The translations under genes and the position numbers were made by a program. The notes below the pieces were generated by a model. It did no database searches. It saw only the letters and a list, made by a program, of their open reading frames with translations, and was not told where the DNA came from. A stretch of 7,081 nt of DNA. It comes from Burkholderiales bacterium (GTDB lineage Bacteria; Pseudomonadota; Gammaproteobacteria; Burkholderiales; SG8-39). Shown in pieces: positions 5,625 through 7,081 of the stretch. The number at the start of each line of letters is the position of its first letter. Positions within the stretch are counted from its first letter, which is position 1. The stretch is from NCBI GenBank assembly GCA_025929745.1, contig JAICPQ010000144.1, positions 1-7,081 of the forward strand, read 5' to 3'.

Positions 5625-7081
5625 ACCCGCTCGACTTCTACGCGGCAGTCGTAGAACGTCGCACCGCCGCCGAGGTCGGCCGTGCGCTGCGAGGTCAGGT
5701 TATTGGCGTTGCCGCGGTCGGGCGAGTACTTTTTCCACCACACCGACGGCGCGACCACGACGCCGGGCCGCGGCTTGGCGTTGACGCGCGCGCGCAGGCG
5801 ATGGCTGCCGCGGTCGTTAAAGACCCGCACCATGTCGCCGTCGGCGATGCCGCGCGCCCGAGCGTCGAGCGGATGCATGTCCAGATGCGGCTCGCGCTCG
5901 AACTCGCGAAAGCGCGCGAGGTTGGCGAAGCTCGAATTCAGGAAATGGCGCGCCGGCGGCGAGAGGAAACCGAGCGGGTACTTTGCGGCGTTTTCGGCGG
6001 GCGGGTTGTAGAAAGGAAGCGGGTCGATGCCCTGCTGTTCCAGCCACGCGCTATGGAACTCGCATTTGCCGGACGGCGTCGGGAAGCCGCCGTGCGCGAA
6101 CGGCGCGAAGCGCTCGGGCACATCGAGCTTGCGCCAGCCGTCGCGCTTCAGGCCTTCCCACGACACGCCGTTCAGCGCCGTGCGGCACAAATCCTCGTCG
6201 GAATCGCGAAAGCACGGCTCCTCGAAACCGAGGCGCGCCGCGAGGCGCCGGAACACCTCGGCGTTCGGCAGCGCTTCCCCGACCGGCGCAATCGCCGGAT
6301 TGTTCGCGAGCATGTACAGGTGCCCGTACGACTTGTGCACGTCGTAGTGCTCGAGCTGCGTCGTCGCCGGCAGGACGATGTCCGCGTAATCGGCCGTGTC
6401 GGTCTGGAAATGATCCATCACCACGGTGAAGAGGTCCTCGCGCGAGAAGCCGGCGATGACCTTGGCCGAGTCCGGACACACGGCCACGGGGTTATTGTTG
6501 TAGACGATCGTCATGCGTACCGGCGGCTCGGCGCTGGTGAGCGCATCGCCGAGCTGCGAATGATTAATGACGCGCGGCCGGCGTCCGGCGAGGAGGTCGG
6601 GGCGCTCGAGCGCCGCATGGTCGAAGCGGTAGAAATCCGCGGTGGTAAGCACGATGCCGCCGGCCGGATCGCGCCACGCACCCGTGAGCGCCGGCAGGCA
6701 GGCGATGGTCCGCGCCGCGATGCCGCCGCCCGCGTGGCGCTGCATGCCGTAGTTCAGCCGGATGGCCGCGGGCTTCGTGCGGCCGTACTCGCGTGCGAGC
6801 TCGATTACCTCGTCAGTCGAGATGCCGCATGTGCGCGCCGCCCAATCGGGCGGGTAATGCTCGAGCACGCGCTTCTTCAGTGGCTCATAACCGAGCGTGT
6901 AGCGCTCGACGTAGTCGCGATCGATGAGCCCTTCGGTGATGAGCACATGCATCATGCCAAGGGCGAGCGCGCCGTCGGTGCCAGGAAGTAGCGCGATGTG
7001 CTGCGTGCACTTCTCCGCCGACAGGCTGCGATACGGGTCGATGGCCACGACTTTCGCGCCGCGTCGCTTCGCCGCCTGCAC
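5621..7081 (-). CDS. Molybdopterin (bis-MGD) oxidoreductase, C-terminal part (cut by right window edge)
   Basis: The visible 486 residues are the C-terminal part of a DMSO-reductase superfamily enzyme; members of this size are usually near 700 residues, so about 200 are missing. The frame is open to the window edge, and the first codon here (GTG) is an internal valine, not a start. Visible family features, numbered in the fragment: KRRGAKVVAIDPYRS (5-19, cofactor-binding region), GTDGALALGMMH (34-45), YNNNPVAVCPD (194-204), TDTADYADIVLPATTQLEH (227-245), PTPSGKCEF (334-342), and a C-terminal pterin dinucleotide-binding beta-barrel (about 365-482) ending with NNLTSQRTADLGGGATFYDC. The Fe-S cluster motif and the Mo-ligand residue lie in the missing part, so substrate, cellular location and Mo or W use cannot be judged. 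It is upstream-most in the visible gene chain and overlaps the GGDEF gene at GTGA. No electron-transfer or membrane-anchor subunit is adjacent on the visible side. Confidence 0.93.
   Translation of the reverse strand: MQAAKRRGAKVVAIDPYRSLSAEKCTQHIALLPGTDGALALGMMHVLITEGLIDRDYVERYTLGYEPLKKRVLEHYPPDWAARTCGISTDEVIELAREYGRTKPAAIRLNYGMQRHAGGGIAARTIACLPALTGAWRDPAGGIVLTTADFYRFDHAALERPDLLAGRRPRVINHSQLGDALTSAEPPVRMTIVYNNNPVAVCPDSAKVIAGFSREDLFTVVMDHFQTDTADYADIVLPATTQLEHYDVHKSYGHLYMLANNPAIAPVGEALPNAEVFRRLAARLGFEEPCFRDSDEDLCRTALNGVSWEGLKRDGWRKLDVPERFAPFAHGGFPTPSGKCEFHSAWLEQQGIDPLPFYNPPAENAAKYPLGFLSPPARHFLNSSFANLARFREFEREPHLDMHPLDARARGIADGDMVRVFNDRGSHRLRARVNAKPRPGVVVAPSVWWKKYSPDRGNANNLTSQRTADLGGGATFYDCRVEVERV

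Noticed and set aside
5801..6991. 396-codon open frame on the plus strand opposite the oxidoreductase
   Set aside because: It has low-complexity Arg/Ala/Glu/Val content and lies exactly antisense to a conserved molybdoenzyme.

Overview
This window looks like chromosomal DNA of a GC-rich proteobacterium, most likely betaproteobacterial. That placement is inferred from base composition, the PntA/PntB sequences and the gene families; no rRNA or marker gene is present to prove it. All six genes lie on the minus strand and almost every base is coding. In transcription order (high to low coordinates) they are: the C-terminal two-thirds of a molybdopterin (bis-MGD) oxidoreductase (cut by the right edge); a small PAS/GGDEF-like protein; an MsbA/LmrA-type ABC exporter half-transporter; a fused substrate-binding/permease protein of the osmoprotectant (OpuB/OpuC/ProX-like) import family; pntA; and the first 53 codons of pntB (cut by the left edge).

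The genes are packed head to tail. The oxidoreductase and GGDEF genes share a GTGA junction, and the GGDEF and exporter genes share a TTGA junction. The exporter and importer genes overlap by 50 nt, the importer and pntA are 28 nt apart, and pntA and pntB are 11 nt apart. This supports one transcription unit or at least strong translational coupling. Three of the five visible starts are not ATG (GTG for pntB, TTG for the exporter, GTG for the GGDEF gene). I found no tRNA, rRNA, insertion sequence, CRISPR array or terminator, and there is no gene-free stretch longer than 28 nt.

PntA and PntB form the proton-translocating transhydrogenase, which couples the proton gradient to NADPH formation. 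The fused importer would take up a quaternary-amine-like or related small solute, but its ATPase is not in the window. The exporter substrate and the oxidoreductase substrate cannot be read from sequence. No functional pathway clearly unites the six genes.

The items most worth a second look are two. The first is the compact GGDEF protein, which has lost its catalytic motif (ANDQF) but keeps an RxxD inhibitory-site motif. The second is the importer, which has its binding domain at the N-terminus and no adjacent ATPase. I see no convincing evidence for a wholly new system here.
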